Made by a program: the position numbers and the translations under genes. The notes under the pieces are model-generated. The model saw nothing but the letters and a program-made list of their open reading frames with translations. It was not told the DNA's origin and ran no database searches. A stretch of 64,000 bases of DNA, from NCBI GenBank assembly GCA_003194525.1, contig NBIV01000109.1, positions 124,001-188,000 on the forward strand, written 5' to 3'. Source of the DNA: Gracilariopsis chorda. Taxonomy: Eukaryota; Rhodophyta; Florideophyceae; Gracilariales; Gracilariaceae. Positions 1 to 10,460 of this stretch are shown here, in pieces; within the stretch, counting starts at the first letter, position 1; each line of letters opens with the position of its first letter.

Positions 1-79
1 AGTATCTGTGAAAAACTCGCATTTCCTCAACTTGAGGGTAATTCCCGCATCGCGGAGTACGGTTAGCACGTGTCGGACG
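1..79 (-). pseudogene. Gypsy A reverse transcriptase, segment beyond the Harbinger insertion
   Basis: Minus-strand translation reads HVRHVLTVLRDAG followed by ITLKLRKCEFFTDT, the palm-to-thumb segment that normally follows the YLDD motif in Ty3/gypsy polymerases (compare HLRHV...LK..KC.F in the family). It continues the frame of the 4053-4924 segment once the transposon and one TGA are taken out. It runs off the left edge of the window. Confidence 0.85.
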
Positions 80-82
80 TGA

Positions 83-122
83 GGACCGTTCTAAAATGGT
101 GTTCTGGGACGTACCAGCGTAC
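83..122 (+). repeat. Left terminal inverted repeat of the Harbinger element
   Basis: Begins GGACCGTTC and ends with the 12-mer GTACCAGCGTAC. It pairs with the right end (4012-4049) apart from a few substitutions and a two-base length difference. The flanking TGA lies at 80-82. Confidence 0.85.
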
Positions 123-444
123 TGACTTGCAGTTTTTTGAGCCAATGTTTTCACCGATGTGAAAATGCACATCAGCTCAAAACTTTCAGGCCTCTGCATG
201 TCTGATCTTCAGAGTATGAATACTACTCAGACTCCGAAGAGTATTCATCCTCTTCTCCATGGGTATGTCAGCAGATACTGTACAGTTTATACTGTCGTCG
301 TCGCCACATCACTTTGAATTTTATAAGACGCTCTACACTTTCGTAAAGGCCATTTGACCGAGCGAGATCCCATGGCCTAAGAACACATTCCAGTTGCGTT
401 CATAATGTTATCCGTCATCAAGAAGGTGCTTCCGCTGATCTTGT

Positions 445-1794
445 TTGATCCTCTTCAAATATTTGACACCAAAGCGCACGTGGTTTATCGCACTCGCCAT
501 GACCAAAACGAACACCAAGCGTCGTCGATCACTGCAAAGAGCCGCCCTCTTGAATCTTAATGAGGCAATCTTGCTTGGATGTTTTGCTCCAGCAAAAGCA
601 ATCCAAAAACCGAAGTTGGGAAGAAAGACTCCATCATTGCTTCCCAGATTGCGTGAAACAAATCCTCGAAACGACGAAAAATTAGGATTTGGCTACACCG
701 CACGATATTTTTAAAGACTGTTCCGAATGACACGAGCAAGCTTTGTCAGTCTTTTAGAAATTGTACAGCTCGACCTCACAAAGGACTTTGAATCTGCACG
801 AAGACTGGGTAATGTAGTCATTGCCCCAGATGTACTTCTTGGAATAACTCTTCGTGTGCTATCAGGAGGAAAATACCAAGACATTGCCCACTCACACAGA
901 ATTGGATTCTCAGCTGTGTATCATATTTTTCATGAGACGTACGGATTTATTGGAAAAAGGTTGAAGATTCACGAACTGCCTGAATCGGAAGAAGAAATAA
1001 GAAGGCTTGCGGATCGATTTAAGACATTTCGATGCATACCAAGTCCTTTGACCGGTTGCATAGGTGGGCTCGATGGCATTCTAATTCCCATCAAGAAGCC
1101 CGAATAGTGTCACAATCCGGCGTCGTTCTATTGCAGAAAAGGTTATTATACACTGCTTGTACAGGACTTGGTATCTTTCGACTATAAGTTCGTCTCTGTA
1201 TTCATCAAGTGTGTTGGATCCACCCATGACTCTCTCTGTCACAACGTATCCGAGCTTGGGCGGTTTCTGAAACAGAAAGGACTTTCTACAGGTCATTGGA
1301 TTGTAGGCGATGAGGCATTCACCTGTTCAGAGGTGTTGATCACACCGGTTCCAAGCTCCAAAGATGGAGAGGACGAGGTTCATTTCAACTATTTTCTGTC
1401 GTCATTGAGAATTATCGTGGAACAGGCATTTGGAGTTTTGGTATTGAAGTGAAGAATACTGAAAAGTGATTTGCTATTCGACCTAGAGAAAAGCACTCGG
1501 ATTGTCGTTTTATGCATGAAGCTCCATAACTTCTTGATTTCAAAGGATACAGCGTATAGGACGTTTGAATACTCAGATGCTGATCTACGTTTAGTGAAGC
1601 AACAGTTTGATGAATGGTACGCGTTCTGTGCCGGGAACAACGGAAACAATCACAGAGCGCATGCTGTACCGCCGGAGTCAAGGAAGAGAGCCGAAATGAT
1701 TCAGATCGTTAAGCAGCTTGGACTAAAACGTCCTCCGGTATATAGAGCTACTGAAACACAACCTTGTGAGTATCTTCTTTGTAACTCTAACTAA
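445..1794 (+). pseudogene. Harbinger (HARBI1/DDE_Tnp_4 family) transposase, nonsense-mutated
   Basis: One continuous frame codes for a HARBI1-like transposase that would cut and join the element's own ends in the nucleus. The DDE triad is visible in order: D in GGLDGILIPIKKP (about 1057-1104), D in IVGDEAF (about 1300-1320) and E in RIIVEQAFG (about 1408-1434). The N-terminal segment with MTRASF (727-744) precedes it, and the segment KLHNFL (about 1520-1535) follows. There is no frameshift. Three in-frame stops interrupt it: TAA at 712-714, TAG at 1105-1107 and TGA at 1450-1452. The TGA falls where relatives have Trp. The first 90 codons have no clear ATG, so the true start is uncertain. Family assignment is firm; activity is unlikely. 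Confidence 0.88.
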
Positions 1795-2110
1795 CCTTTC
1801 GGAAGCAGTAGAAACTATCTTTCTTCTGGCCCTCGGTTTCTAAGCAATATCGTGCTCAGGTTTTTATGAAATATTTCAGAGGTGCAGCTCACGATACAGA
1901 CAAGCTAGCAATTCCTATCCGAAGATGCCGCCGTATCAGATTTCCGTACCACAATTGTATCCCGCCCGTACATGTATCTCGCCACCTATCCACACAAGCC
2001 TTCGTAGTAGATGTACCATCCTGTAAACTAAGAAACCGAAGTGGGAATGAATATATCTTGAAGCCACACGACGTTTACCACCATTTCCTGACGTGTACGC
2101 TTCCAATTAA
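1795..2110. other. Spacer between the two convergent Harbinger genes
   Basis: No coding signal that I trust. It probably holds the 3' ends of both transcripts. A weak plus-strand frame (1866-2156) overlaps the end of the minus-strand gene and shows no family resemblance. Confidence 0.5.
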
Positions 2111-3840
2111 TCAATGGTTTCGAATCGTTTCCAATAAATTGTTGAGGTGGCGCTGACAAGCCTCCTTCAAAACCTTTTGCGCCTCATGAACATCCTCGCC
2201 CCCGACCAGCTGTTCGTCTAGTTGGCGACTCCTAAGCTCTGCACGAAGAAGTTCAAGCTTGCTGTGCATTTTCGAGTCCTTTTCATCCACCTCATCATGA
2301 ACTGCATGGCTCCTTGAAAGTGCTTGTGACAAATGTAGAGAAGTTCTTGAGACCTGTGCCAAGTAGCCCTCCATATTCTTGAGGCTAACCGAATCCGCAG
2401 ACCGTCGCTTCTTCCTCTGCGGTTCTACATCATTCTCGCTGTTCTCACAGCCATTGACACCAGTATCATATCCAACACCTTTCGCCATCACCCTTGTGAC
2501 CAATCGTAAAAGATTTGTATCTTAATCTGGAGTTCCACATCTGCACACTCGAAACAAGATAACACAGCGTGCAGATGAACTCATAAAAGCCCCATTCGGT
2601 AGTCGTGGTAGAAAGTCACAGAAAGGGTCCGGATCGTTCTGCCCAGAGGCAGACCAATTCTGGTAATACACAGTGAAGTCCTTCTTCGAGTCTCGATAGT
2701 GCGTTTTCAACAATGAAGCTGACCTGTGCCCCAAAGGACATCGAGAACAATCAACGCTATCCAAGTCACCACGAAAGTCCTCTCTCGTTAGAACGGCTGG
2801 ATTGTTGAATCGATTTTCAACTGTAACCCAAAAAGAGTCCCGGACTACTCCACTGTCTAGTTGTGCGCGAGATAATTCAAGTCCCACGGCCTTTGTCATC
2901 GCTGCTCTTGCCTGATTTTCATCACGCAGTAAGACAAAAATTCGGGCAATCTCAGATAGAAAAAACGATGGTATACTTCTTCCAGGGCTATCGAGAAGAG
3001 GGTCTAAGTTCTGGTTCTCAGATTCTTCTATCGGAACCGGTGTGCCGACATCATTGTCATTGAATTTGGCGGCCATGCTTACATCTCTTCTCCATTGAGC
3101 GCCTTCTCTCACAGGTAACTGTAAAGTCAAATCACGAGTATAGGGACATGTATCCCAAGATTGATTGGTGTTCCAGAAGGAATTAAATTCTTCCATGATT
3201 GAAATATCACGCAACATTCCGCACGTACCGCATCATTGAGCTTCTTGATTTGGAAATGAAGAATCATTCTGGCTATTAGTTCCTTCTTTGTGCCTCGTTT
3301 TACCAATCCTAGTTTTCCAGCAAACTTCTGAAGCTGATCCTTCGTTTTTGTCTTTAGCAAAAACGTGAACAATGTATCCATTTCGTTCGTTTCTCTGCTG
3401 GGTTCTGGACATTGCGTGGAAGGTGCAGATACATGCATATCAGAATTTGCTGATGTATTGGCACTTTGTTTCTTTTCCTTCGCATTCGAAGACTTGGGAC
3501 GTTTCCCTTTTTCCAAGTCAAGAACTGATTTAACTGATGGTTCTGGCAAAGATTCAGTAACCGTGAGAAGTCTTGAATTTGGGGACACTGTCTTCGATAA
3601 CTGTTGGACGTCGGTGTTGCAGCAGTGTGGATTCCTAGGGGCAGAAGAGTTTGTGCCACCCGACAAGCGCCTTGGACGAGCGGCTGTGCGCTCCGGTGTT
3701 GGTCGAAGGCTCATGGGTGGCATGGCTGGGCGCGGTGGATGGTTAGCAACAACAAAAGCGTTGAGGAAGGATATTATGCAGGGTTCGTGTAGTTGGGCGT
3801 GATTTGTGGTGCATGCAGATGGAGAGTATAGAATGTGCAT
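2111..3840 (-). pseudogene. Harbinger accessory protein (ORF2) with SAP domain
   Basis: Starts at an ATG at 3838-3840 and runs toward the transposase. The first part (to about 3200) is Ser/Pro-rich and basic, then carries a SAP-like DNA-binding helix pair (FAGKLGLVKRGTKKELIAR, about 3255-3330). After a one-base frame change near 3200 the frame continues with a region ending in YYQNWSASGQNDPDPFCDF (about 2590-2660). I recognise that signature from second proteins of plant, algal and protist Harbinger elements. An in-frame TAA at 2520-2522 separates this from a C-terminal part with a nuclear signal (PQRKKRRSAD) and a coiled coil. In the family this protein assists transposase import or target binding. 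Two breaks make it a pseudogene here unless the first is a very short intron. Confidence 0.7.
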
Positions 3841-4011
3841 CTGGCATAATTCCTGACTTATTTGTTTTTGGAGAGCAGAAGCAAGAATCTTGTCAGTTCA
3901 AATTTGAACGCTTGGCTTACGGGATACAAAGTGGTGAAGCAGTTCTTGGGATCCCTCAGATGTTTTTATTGTCGGAGAGCGAACTACTGCCGTAAAAGTG
4001 TCAAAACTCTG

Positions 4012-4049
4012 GTACGCTGGTACGCCAGAACGCTTGTTTGGAACGGCCC
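4012..4049 (-). repeat. Right terminal inverted repeat of the Harbinger element
   Basis: Read on the minus strand it begins GGGCCGTTCC and contains GTACCAGCGTAC, matching the left end. The flanking TGA lies at 4050-4052. Confidence 0.85.
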
Positions 4050-4052
4050 TGA

Positions 4053-5785
4053 GTGAGATGGTCGTCCAACGAGTTGGAGAAGATGATAATATCATCAAGG
4101 TAGACCAAACAACTCTGCCACTTAAAGCGGTTGAGTAGAATATCTACTGCACGCTGAAAGGTGGTGGGGGCGTGGACTAACCCAAATGGCATCCGCTTGA
4201 AGCGGTACGTTCCTTCGTGGCAGGTGAATGCGGTTTTGTCACTATCCTTCTGTCTGACAGGTACTTGCCAATATCCCCAATTGGCATCGAGAGCCGTGAA
4301 CACGGTGGCGTCTCCGAGGGAGTCAATACACTTGTCCATACGAGAGATGGGGTACGTGTCTCTAACAGTCACGGCATTGAGCCGGCGGTAGTCGTCACAG
4401 AACCTCCAGGTTCCGTCGGCCTTCAAAGCCAGTACAACCGGGGATGCCCCGGGTGATTGAGTGGGCTCAATCACACCTGCGCGGAGCATCTTGTCCACTT
4501 GGGACTGCTCCTCTTCCCGAGCTTTCGGACCTGCCCTGTAAGGGGTTTGTGCAACCGGTCGCGCACCGGGGATTAAATCGATCCGGTGTTCCGTTGCATT
4601 AATCTCGCCAAGCGAGCCATCCCACATTGTGGTGAATTCCCGTAACATCGTACGAAGTTCGTCGCGGTGCGACTCTGGCACGTGGCTGAAGTCCAGCGCT
4701 TCAAGTGCCTTTTCCGGATCAATCCGGTCGTTGCTCGATAGAGCATTGTCCTGTGGAACAGGTGTGGTTCGCAATTCCGAGTTACTCGGTGCGTTCGACG
4801 CTGAAGTAGCGGTTTCCTCCCCCTCCTTAGACTTGACTTCTTCGGACGGCGGGGCGAATTCCTCAGAAGAGGTGGTAACTCCGAGTACATCGGCGGCTGT
4901 CATATCCATTGGCAGCATTCCCATTGGATGGGGGGTTACACTCCCAATTACTTGGTGTTTTACCAGTTACGGGGGGTGTTTGCCAAGGTTGGCAACGAAT
5001 ATCCGGAAAGGAACATCCGGGGAAATGTAGACAATTCCATTAGCCAGCGCCAGCTGGGATTTATCGTACAATGAGGCGAGGGGTTGTATAACCCGAAGAC
5101 CGTCTTGACGGGAATTTACCTGCACCCAGACTTGGGACTCAGCCGGTATAGAAACCGAGGCAGCAACGCGGAGCTTGGTGGACTCGCAGGACGCGGGCGG
5201 TGGTTCCTGCGCAGCAGGGAGCGGAACTTGTTTCAGAGAGGACCGCTTTAGCGGGCGGCGAACAATCGGAACCGACGACCCGTCGTCAAGTTCTACACGC
5301 CTGAGGCGGTGCCTGATTGCGTCGACAAATCGGTCGCAGTAATCACATCCCAGTATGACTGGTGCTGCCAAAGAACGGCAAACGATGAAGTCCAACTTCA
5401 CCACAGAGGTACCAAGTCTCACGAAGAGGTCCACTGTGCCCACCGTTTGTAACGGAGTGTTGTTCGCATCCGAAATGTCGGGGACCGCGTCAGAGCGGAT
5501 ACGAGACCGCACAAGCGGGGGTAACAATAATTCCACAACAAAGTTGGGGCCTGCAACTGTATCCAGGACGGTGAGAAACCTCACCATAAAATGCGGATCA
5601 AGGCCAAGGTCGGCATAGACCTTGTAATTGCGCTTGGCCAAGACCAAGACTCTACCGGGAATCCGGGGATTCTTACTCCGTATCCACGGGCGACGCAACA
5701 CACCGAGGTGCGCAGAGTCCGCGTCAGTGGTGTCTTTCTTCGAGAGTACTTTCACCGGGGAGCGAGGCGAGGACGCCTCTCCCAA
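4053..5785 (-). pseudogene. Gypsy A pol: protease and reverse transcriptase
   Basis: The aspartic protease is at the start (VLDTVAGPNFV near 5555-5590; the usual DTG is DTV here). An in-frame TAA at 4967-4969, consistent with CAA to TAA, is followed by a linker and then reverse transcriptase: PYRAGPKAREEEQSQVDKML, ADGTWRFCDDYRRLNAVTV, FTALDANWGYWQVPV, RMPFGLVHAPTTFQRAVD and the catalytic YLDD (about 4090-4110). The frame is lost at 4052, where the Harbinger element interrupts it. Gag lies upstream in another reading frame. The protein would replicate the element in cytoplasmic particles. The protease substitution and the stop suggest loss of function. Confidence 0.85.
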
Positions 5786-5802
5786 AGGGGAGACTCCTTC
5801 AG

Positions 5803-7974
5803 TTAGTTTTCCGCCTTCGGCGGTGGGTTGGTTTCCTCGACAACGAGTGCTTCATCCCGTGGACGGGGATTTCTATCCGCATAAGTTGGGGTTGCAACGG
5901 ATGGTTGCACGATCTCCTGAATCGGGGTGTATGAAGCTTGCCGCGCACGCGGGGTCTGTGGTAGGGCATGGGAAAAGTCCGTTTTAGGACGGAGGTCGGA
6001 AGCCGTCGGGACGGAACGTTTCTTCTCTGGAGTGAGGGCCTCGTAGTTTGCCGGCAACTTCGCCATATTCTTCAGTGAGCAGATACACTGAGGCAAGGTA
6101 TGGCCATGGCCATAACAAAGGTGGCAAATGACAGCCAACACCGCGACACGTGGATTATCATTCCGAATATCGGAGAAGCGAACCGCAGGCCGGGTGTCAG
6201 TCCATCCAGGCCGTTGATAACGGTATTGACCGTTCGAAAACGGGAGTCGTTGGGGTTGGACCCGACCGTTACCAACGTAGAGAACGAGATCTTCTGTTCC
6301 CGTATCACGGGTCATCTCCGTCTTTGACGGGAAATCGGTGGTTTGAATCGACAAACCATCCCCCTGCACTAAATGCACGGTATCAAATCCCTGTATAGGG
6401 TTCCCATCCGCAGTGAGCGGGAGCGATGAGGAGTCGCTCTCCATCATCAACGCCTTGGCCGATTTAGACCGATTGTTCGGAGTTCTTGCACGAAGTGCAT
6501 CCCCTTCCACCCGAGCGTAATAGACGAGCTCGAGATAGGTGATCCTCCGCTTGTCCTCCCGATAAAGGGTAACTAAACTCCGGATTGCCGGGTCAATACC
6601 ATCGATGAACATGGTACTGCGCTCCCCAGCGGGGTATATATTACCACATCTGTGGAAAGCCTTGTTAAGGCGCACCGAATAATCGGTCTCGGTCTCTCCA
6701 GCACGCTGGCGTGTATCTCGCAAAGCGAGGATAGCCTGCTGAATAGCGGTTTTTGTGGCGTAGGAACGCAGTAGATACTGCACCGCTTCCGGCCACCAAG
6801 TAACTTCTCCCTCGGAGGCGCTGGAAGATCCTCTGACAGAGTTGTATTGGTCCTCCGCCACTCCCCGTAGGAAATACAGTAAAGCCAATAGGTTGTCCCT
6901 CATTCATGCCGAGGATATCGGCCTTTGCTACAAAGCGGGATAAGAAATCTAGTACCAGGACTGGATCCTCTCCAGTAAAATACTGTTTGCGGAGCGAGAG
7001 CTGCATTCGCTTAATGCAGTCTCGCACCTTTCCCGTACCACGGGGCGTACGTCCAAGTGACGAATCTTCGAGGCGGTAGTACCGGTATGATAATAACTTC
7101 CGGTAATCTGGGTTTGTCGGCTTCAACTCCCGCAGACCGGGGTGTCTTCTCCCCTTCTGGCGCGTTCGGATCACACCTTCGGTGGCCGATGACCGCTTCG
7201 AGCGGGAGGAGCAGCGTCGCTTCTCGTCCTCCGAGTCAGAGTCCGAGGAGCTCGAGCTAACCGAATGGTTTCTGGATGAGTCCGACGATGTCGAAGAATC
7301 AGAGTCCGAATATTTTCGGTGGTGTTTCCGTCGATGACGGCGTTTCTTCTTCCCAGCGAGCTGGTCGTTGTGCGATGCCTCGCTAACTGGATCTTCCGGG
7401 GATGGTTTGTCCATGAGGAGAAACTGCTCCAGCGTCTCCAGGCGGGCATCAATCCGATCAAATCGGGCTTCAACCCCTTCGATGAAGGTGGCGGGTTGTC
7501 CCAAACTCTCCAACACGGAGTTGACGTCAGACCGTAAAATACGGAGTTCCTCGGCAACCTCCTTTACGGGGATTGGCAAGAACACCTCTTGGAGGGACTT
7601 TAGTTCCCCTACAAGGGTATCATGGGCGCTCCAAAGAGCACGGAACTGGGATTCCAGGTAAGTCCCCTTGGGGGTGTTATCGCCCGTTCCAAGGGGCTTG
7701 AAGCCACGACAGCGTGAGCAGGCTGGGGTGCCTGGGGCACTGCGGCAACGGCTGGAGTCGATGCTGCATTCCTCTGCGGGGGTGATAATGAGGGCAAAAG
7801 GAGGTTCCGGGGTTCCCGGTCGGGGGTATCATTCCGCAATGAAGCGGCGCCAGCACGGCTGGAACTTGCCCGTATAGGGATGCGGGGTACGAACCGAACT
7901 TCCGAAGTGTCCGCGTTGTCGCGGGAGCGACTACTCGTAACCACTGGCTCCGCATCGGAGGGATCTCTCGACAT
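5803..7974 (-). pseudogene. Gypsy A gag with CCHC zinc knuckle
   Basis: The likely start is the ATG at 7972-7974, about 100 bases after the 5' LTR. The N-terminal part is Pro/Ser-rich. A frame change near 7600 leads into a Ser/Asp/Arg-rich linker (7180-7330) and a capsid-like helical region (KQYFTGEDPVLVLDFLSRF near 6930-6985). A second frame change near 6895 continues with LLALLYFLRGVAEDQ and a typical gag capsid C-terminus. The nucleic-acid-binding knuckle CHLCYGHGHTLPQC (about 6085-6125) fits C-x2-C-x4-H-x4-C. The last part is Pro-rich and ends at 5803. The two frame changes make this a pseudogene. Pol follows in a different frame, as is common for gypsy. Confidence 0.75.
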
Positions 7975-8058
7975 GAGAAAATACTGTTACCACAGGAAAA
8001 GATCATGGAACTTCCGGTGAATGAAAACAAACCTCGTTAGAGGGAAAACAAAAATCGA

Positions 8059-8076
8059 TTCTAGGTCGGGAGACCA
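8059..8076 (-). promoter_or_regulatory. Primer-binding site of gypsy A
   Basis: Minus-strand TGGTCTCCCGACCTAGAA lies three bases inside the 5' LTR. The complement ends in CCA and has the conserved C61 of a tRNA T-arm in the right place, so it fits a tRNA 3' end. The same 18-mer occurs in gypsy D at 31,461-31,478. Confidence 0.8.
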
Positions 8077-8079
8077 CTT

Positions 8080-8906
8080 TGTAGTGCAACGCCCCAAAGG
8101 GGAGAAACACCGAAAGACGTTCGGGATCTTTCCTAAGTGGAGGTGAACCCATTTGGGTAGAGCCCCTCTAGGGGTGGCACGGCGGAGCCGGTTTGTAAGA
8201 CCGAGGCCACCCTTTGCGACTAGCGCAAGAGGGTTTAGGACAAGAATCGATATCCGAGAGAGCGAGAATGCGTCCTCGCCAGAGGTAGGTGTCCACGTAA
8301 GTGGGGGTTTGTAAGCGGATGCGGACACGAGGGCCGCGGATAGCGGGAGATGCTACCCTGGAAAGGGGGAAAAAGGAAGGGCGAAGAGGGGGAACAGAGG
8401 ACGAAGTGAGTCGCGAGAGTGACGGGGGCGAGGGGTGACGCCGGTAACAATATCCCTATACAGGGCGAAACACCAATGCAATTGGAATAATATGACTCCC
8501 AGTGATGGGTCACGTTAGATGTGGAAGGGGGTTAGATGTCCCGTGGTTCACGGCGTTTCCCTCCAAGGAGGAGTAGAGCACGCGCGCAAGCGGTGAAAAC
8601 TAGAGCCAATTCCTCAGGTTGGGGTCCCTTGTTGGGGAAGGTTTACTGGTGCGACGGCAGTGCGCCGTCGCACTAAGTACTAGCTTCCCAAAAATGGGTG
8701 TGAAAATAATAAATAAAATCAACTAAAATACTCCACATTTCGTGGCAACATCCACCACTGTGGCCAACCGCCAATTGACCCAAAACCGTGTCCCACGTGT
8801 CCATATCCACCATTGTGGGGCGTAGTTCATATACACACTACACAACCGATAATATCGGGAAAGCATTCAAGTACCAAGAATCCCTCCCTGAGGGCGTTGC
8901 ACTTCA
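8080..8906 (-). repeat. 5' LTR of gypsy A
   Basis: An 827-bp unit beginning TGTAGTGCAAC and ending CACTTCA on the plus strand. It is homologous along its whole length to the solo LTR at 54,632-55,456. The right flank CTCAC (8907-8911) is the target duplication. Long runs of shared sequence, such as GAAACACCGAAAGACGTTCG, confirm the family. Confidence 0.9.
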
Positions 8907-9300
8907 CTCACAGCGTTGACCGACACTCTACACGGTACAGCAGGGGTCGAACGGTCATGGAAGATTCTCGAGAGAGTCGTGCCAAGTCATCACTGGCACC
9001 TTGGGTCCATACCAGATCATCAAGACCTTGTCTGATGACAAGTCATAAGCATTGATGGAATTTTCCAAGTCATCAAAAGACTACATTTGGCACTGAACCT
9101 GGTAAAACAGTCGCGTACGGAGGCCAGCACGAACTCCAAGTGTCATACTGTTTAACTCGGACAAATTCTCCTCGACTAGTTGCACTGATAGAACTAGACT
9201 AGAAACTCTATATAAACCCAGACGGATGTTCCGAACTTCTAACTCGGATCATCATCATCGACTTCCAACCAATTCAACCACTGCACCTCTGTTCCTAACC
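8907..9300 (+). repeat. Gypsy B 5' LTR, 3' part
   Basis: Aligns base for base, with substitutions, to 15,815-16,208 of the 3' LTR, starting CTCAC and ending CCTAACC. It begins abruptly at the CTCAC target site because gypsy A was inserted here. A TATAAA-like box lies at about 9210. Confidence 0.88.
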
Positions 9301-9301
9301 T

Positions 9302-9316
9302 TGGTAGCATCGCAAG
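9302..9316 (+). promoter_or_regulatory. Primer-binding site of gypsy B
   Basis: TGGTAGCATCGCAAG follows the LTR end by one base. TGG at the LTR edge fits a tRNA CCA end, and the sequence resembles initiator-Met sites. It differs from the site of gypsies A and D. Confidence 0.6.
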
Positions 9317-9557
9317 TAAGTATTGCGCTTACCTGGAACTGGTGACGATCCAGCCTTGGTGTACTTTGCTACAAAAAATTCCCCAAGTTTGGATGAGCCA
9401 CAGAGATCCAGATCATACTGAGTGTTGATTTCTAACCAATTGTGTGTTTCTAGTGAGCCCAATACTCCGATCCAGCTTACCGCCGTCCTCGCTGTCGGTG
9501 TACACCAACACCGACATATACTCCCAACCACCGTAAAACCTGCTGCCGCCGTCACCC

Positions 9558-10171
9558 GTGAACCTCGCTGACCCTGTAAGCCCCGTAGCTGACCGCAGCT
9601 TCTCCTTTAAAGCCCGTACGCCTTCACCCGTACCAGTCGACAACCTGGTTATGCTTGAACCCCGGACGCCTCGTAGTCAACCACAATCTCCCGAGCCAAT
9701 GGACATAGCCCCAGAAGCCTCAGACGAACTTCAGCCAACTTCAATTTTGAAAAACCTACAGGAGTCCAAACAGTCGGGGAACGTATTCGTCAAGCGTACA
9801 ACTCCGCCAATCAGAACTGCAGCCGTGTCTTGCTGATCAGTGACACCGGAAACATCAACCTCTACCATGTGCCAAACGATCGTACCCGTCGCCAGAAAAA
9901 GCGTACACTTCGACGTCGGCTTTGTATACCTAGTTGTGACGACTGCAATTTACGCTTCAACAGCCGCGTACTACTTGAGGAACACCTACATGAAACCAAA
10001 CACAAAAATAAGTTGTTGTCAAAGACGTCACCACCTGGTTGTTATACTTGCCGTATACCGTCGTTCAACAACTGTAAGCATTACAAAAACCACCGCACAG
10101 GTAACAAGCATCGTCTGGCTAAAGAAAAAGAGCAAAGGCGTCAAAAGAAACACTTCAACGGCCGTTTCTAA
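9558..10171 (+). pseudogene. Gypsy B 5' accessory protein with two C2H2 zinc fingers
   Basis: Two overlapping frames appear to be one protein with a frame change near 9825. The first (to 9836) is Pro/Ser/Thr-rich. The second carries a basic stretch (RRQKKRTLRRRLC) and two fingers of the long-spaced U1/matrin/JAZ type: CDDCNLRFNSRVLLEEH with HETKH (C-x2-C-x12-H-x5-H, about 9930-9998), and CYTC...HYKNHRTGNKH (C-x2-C-x13-H-x5-H, about 10,040-10,110). Such fingers bind RNA or dsRNA in known proteins. The gene sits between the primer-binding site and gag, where standard gypsy elements have no gene. No clear ATG precedes the first frame. The function in the element is my inference only. Confidence 0.65.
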
Positions 10172-10309
10172 TCCAGTAAAAACAGTTCTGCGAAAAGTAA
10201 AAATTGGTCGTTCTATCTTCTAAGCTACCGTTTGTGGCTGTGTTCAAGCTCCCACTGCACCAATATTACCAAGCTTTGTCAATTGAGAAGTAGCCATACA
10301 GGTCTTACT

Positions 10310-10460
10310 ATCTTCCCAATCTCTTGACCCCTGGTATCCTCGACTGAAGGAACTCTACTTAGCCACTCCGACACGCGTCCCCGTTCTTACAGCGAAGCGA
10401 TTCGAACTCGAGACCTCGAACGTCTGATTGATTGCCTGAAACCACTTTATCACATTGTAC
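10310..10460 (-). repeat. tRNA-like (SINE-type) sequence, possibly a dimer
   Basis: On the minus strand GATAAAGTGGTTTCAGGC (around 10,455-10,438) resembles a tRNA D-arm/box A. About 40 bases on, GAGTTCGAATCGC (around 10,408-10,396) matches box B and the T-loop. A second A-box-like block, GTCGGAGTGGCTAAG, follows at about 10,374-10,360. I cannot fold a complete functional tRNA, so a tRNA-derived retroposon inserted in gypsy B is the likelier reading. Confidence 0.45.

Larger units (their letters stand above)
83..4049 (+). mobile_element. PIF/Harbinger-type DNA transposon, complete, inserted in gypsy A
   Basis: A 3967-bp element with inverted ends of about 40 bp (left 83-122, right 4012-4049; both contain GTACCAGCGTAC when read inward) and a 3-bp target duplication TGA at 80-82 and 4050-4052. 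It carries two convergent genes: a DDE transposase on the plus strand and a SAP-domain accessory protein on the minus strand. That two-gene layout and 3-bp duplication are known for PIF/Harbinger. Removing the element and one TGA rejoins the reverse transcriptase frame of gypsy A exactly, so the boundaries are secure. The TSD is TGA rather than the more usual TWA. Both genes carry stop codons, so this copy is probably not autonomous. Confidence 0.9.
1..8906 (-). mobile_element. Gypsy A: Ty3/gypsy retrotransposon, 5' part, continuing past the left edge
   Basis: In minus-strand order: 5' LTR (8906-8080), primer-binding site (8076-8059), gag (7974-5803), protease and reverse transcriptase (5785-4053), then the Harbinger insertion, then more reverse transcriptase (79-1). 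RNase H, integrase and the 3' LTR lie outside the window. The element sits inside the 5' LTR of gypsy B; its 5-bp target duplication CTCAC is at 8907-8911. A solo LTR of the same family is at 54,632-55,456. Several frame breaks show it is no longer functional. Confidence 0.85.

Noticed and set aside
445..1794. A variant genetic code in which stops are read through (many clean in-frame stops).
   Set aside because: All three stop codons occur in frame in the same gene, intact frames nearby end at normal stops, and the positions fit C-to-T decay of silenced repeats.
3365..3802. Plus-strand frame with ATG across the Harbinger accessory gene.
   Set aside because: Antisense shadow of the SAP-domain protein; no family features.
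4001..4052. Reading the end of the gypsy A frame (TQGRSKQAFWRTSVPEF) as a natural C-terminus.
   Set aside because: These codons are Harbinger terminal sequence read through by chance; the real frame continues at 79 and below.
7171..7557. Long frame opposite and beside the Ser/Arg-rich gag linker of gypsy A.
   Set aside because: Shadow of a low-complexity region; the gag frame carries the capsid and knuckle signatures.
10310..10460. A functional tRNA gene.
   Set aside because: Boxes A and B are recognisable but acceptor and anticodon stems do not pair convincingly by eye.
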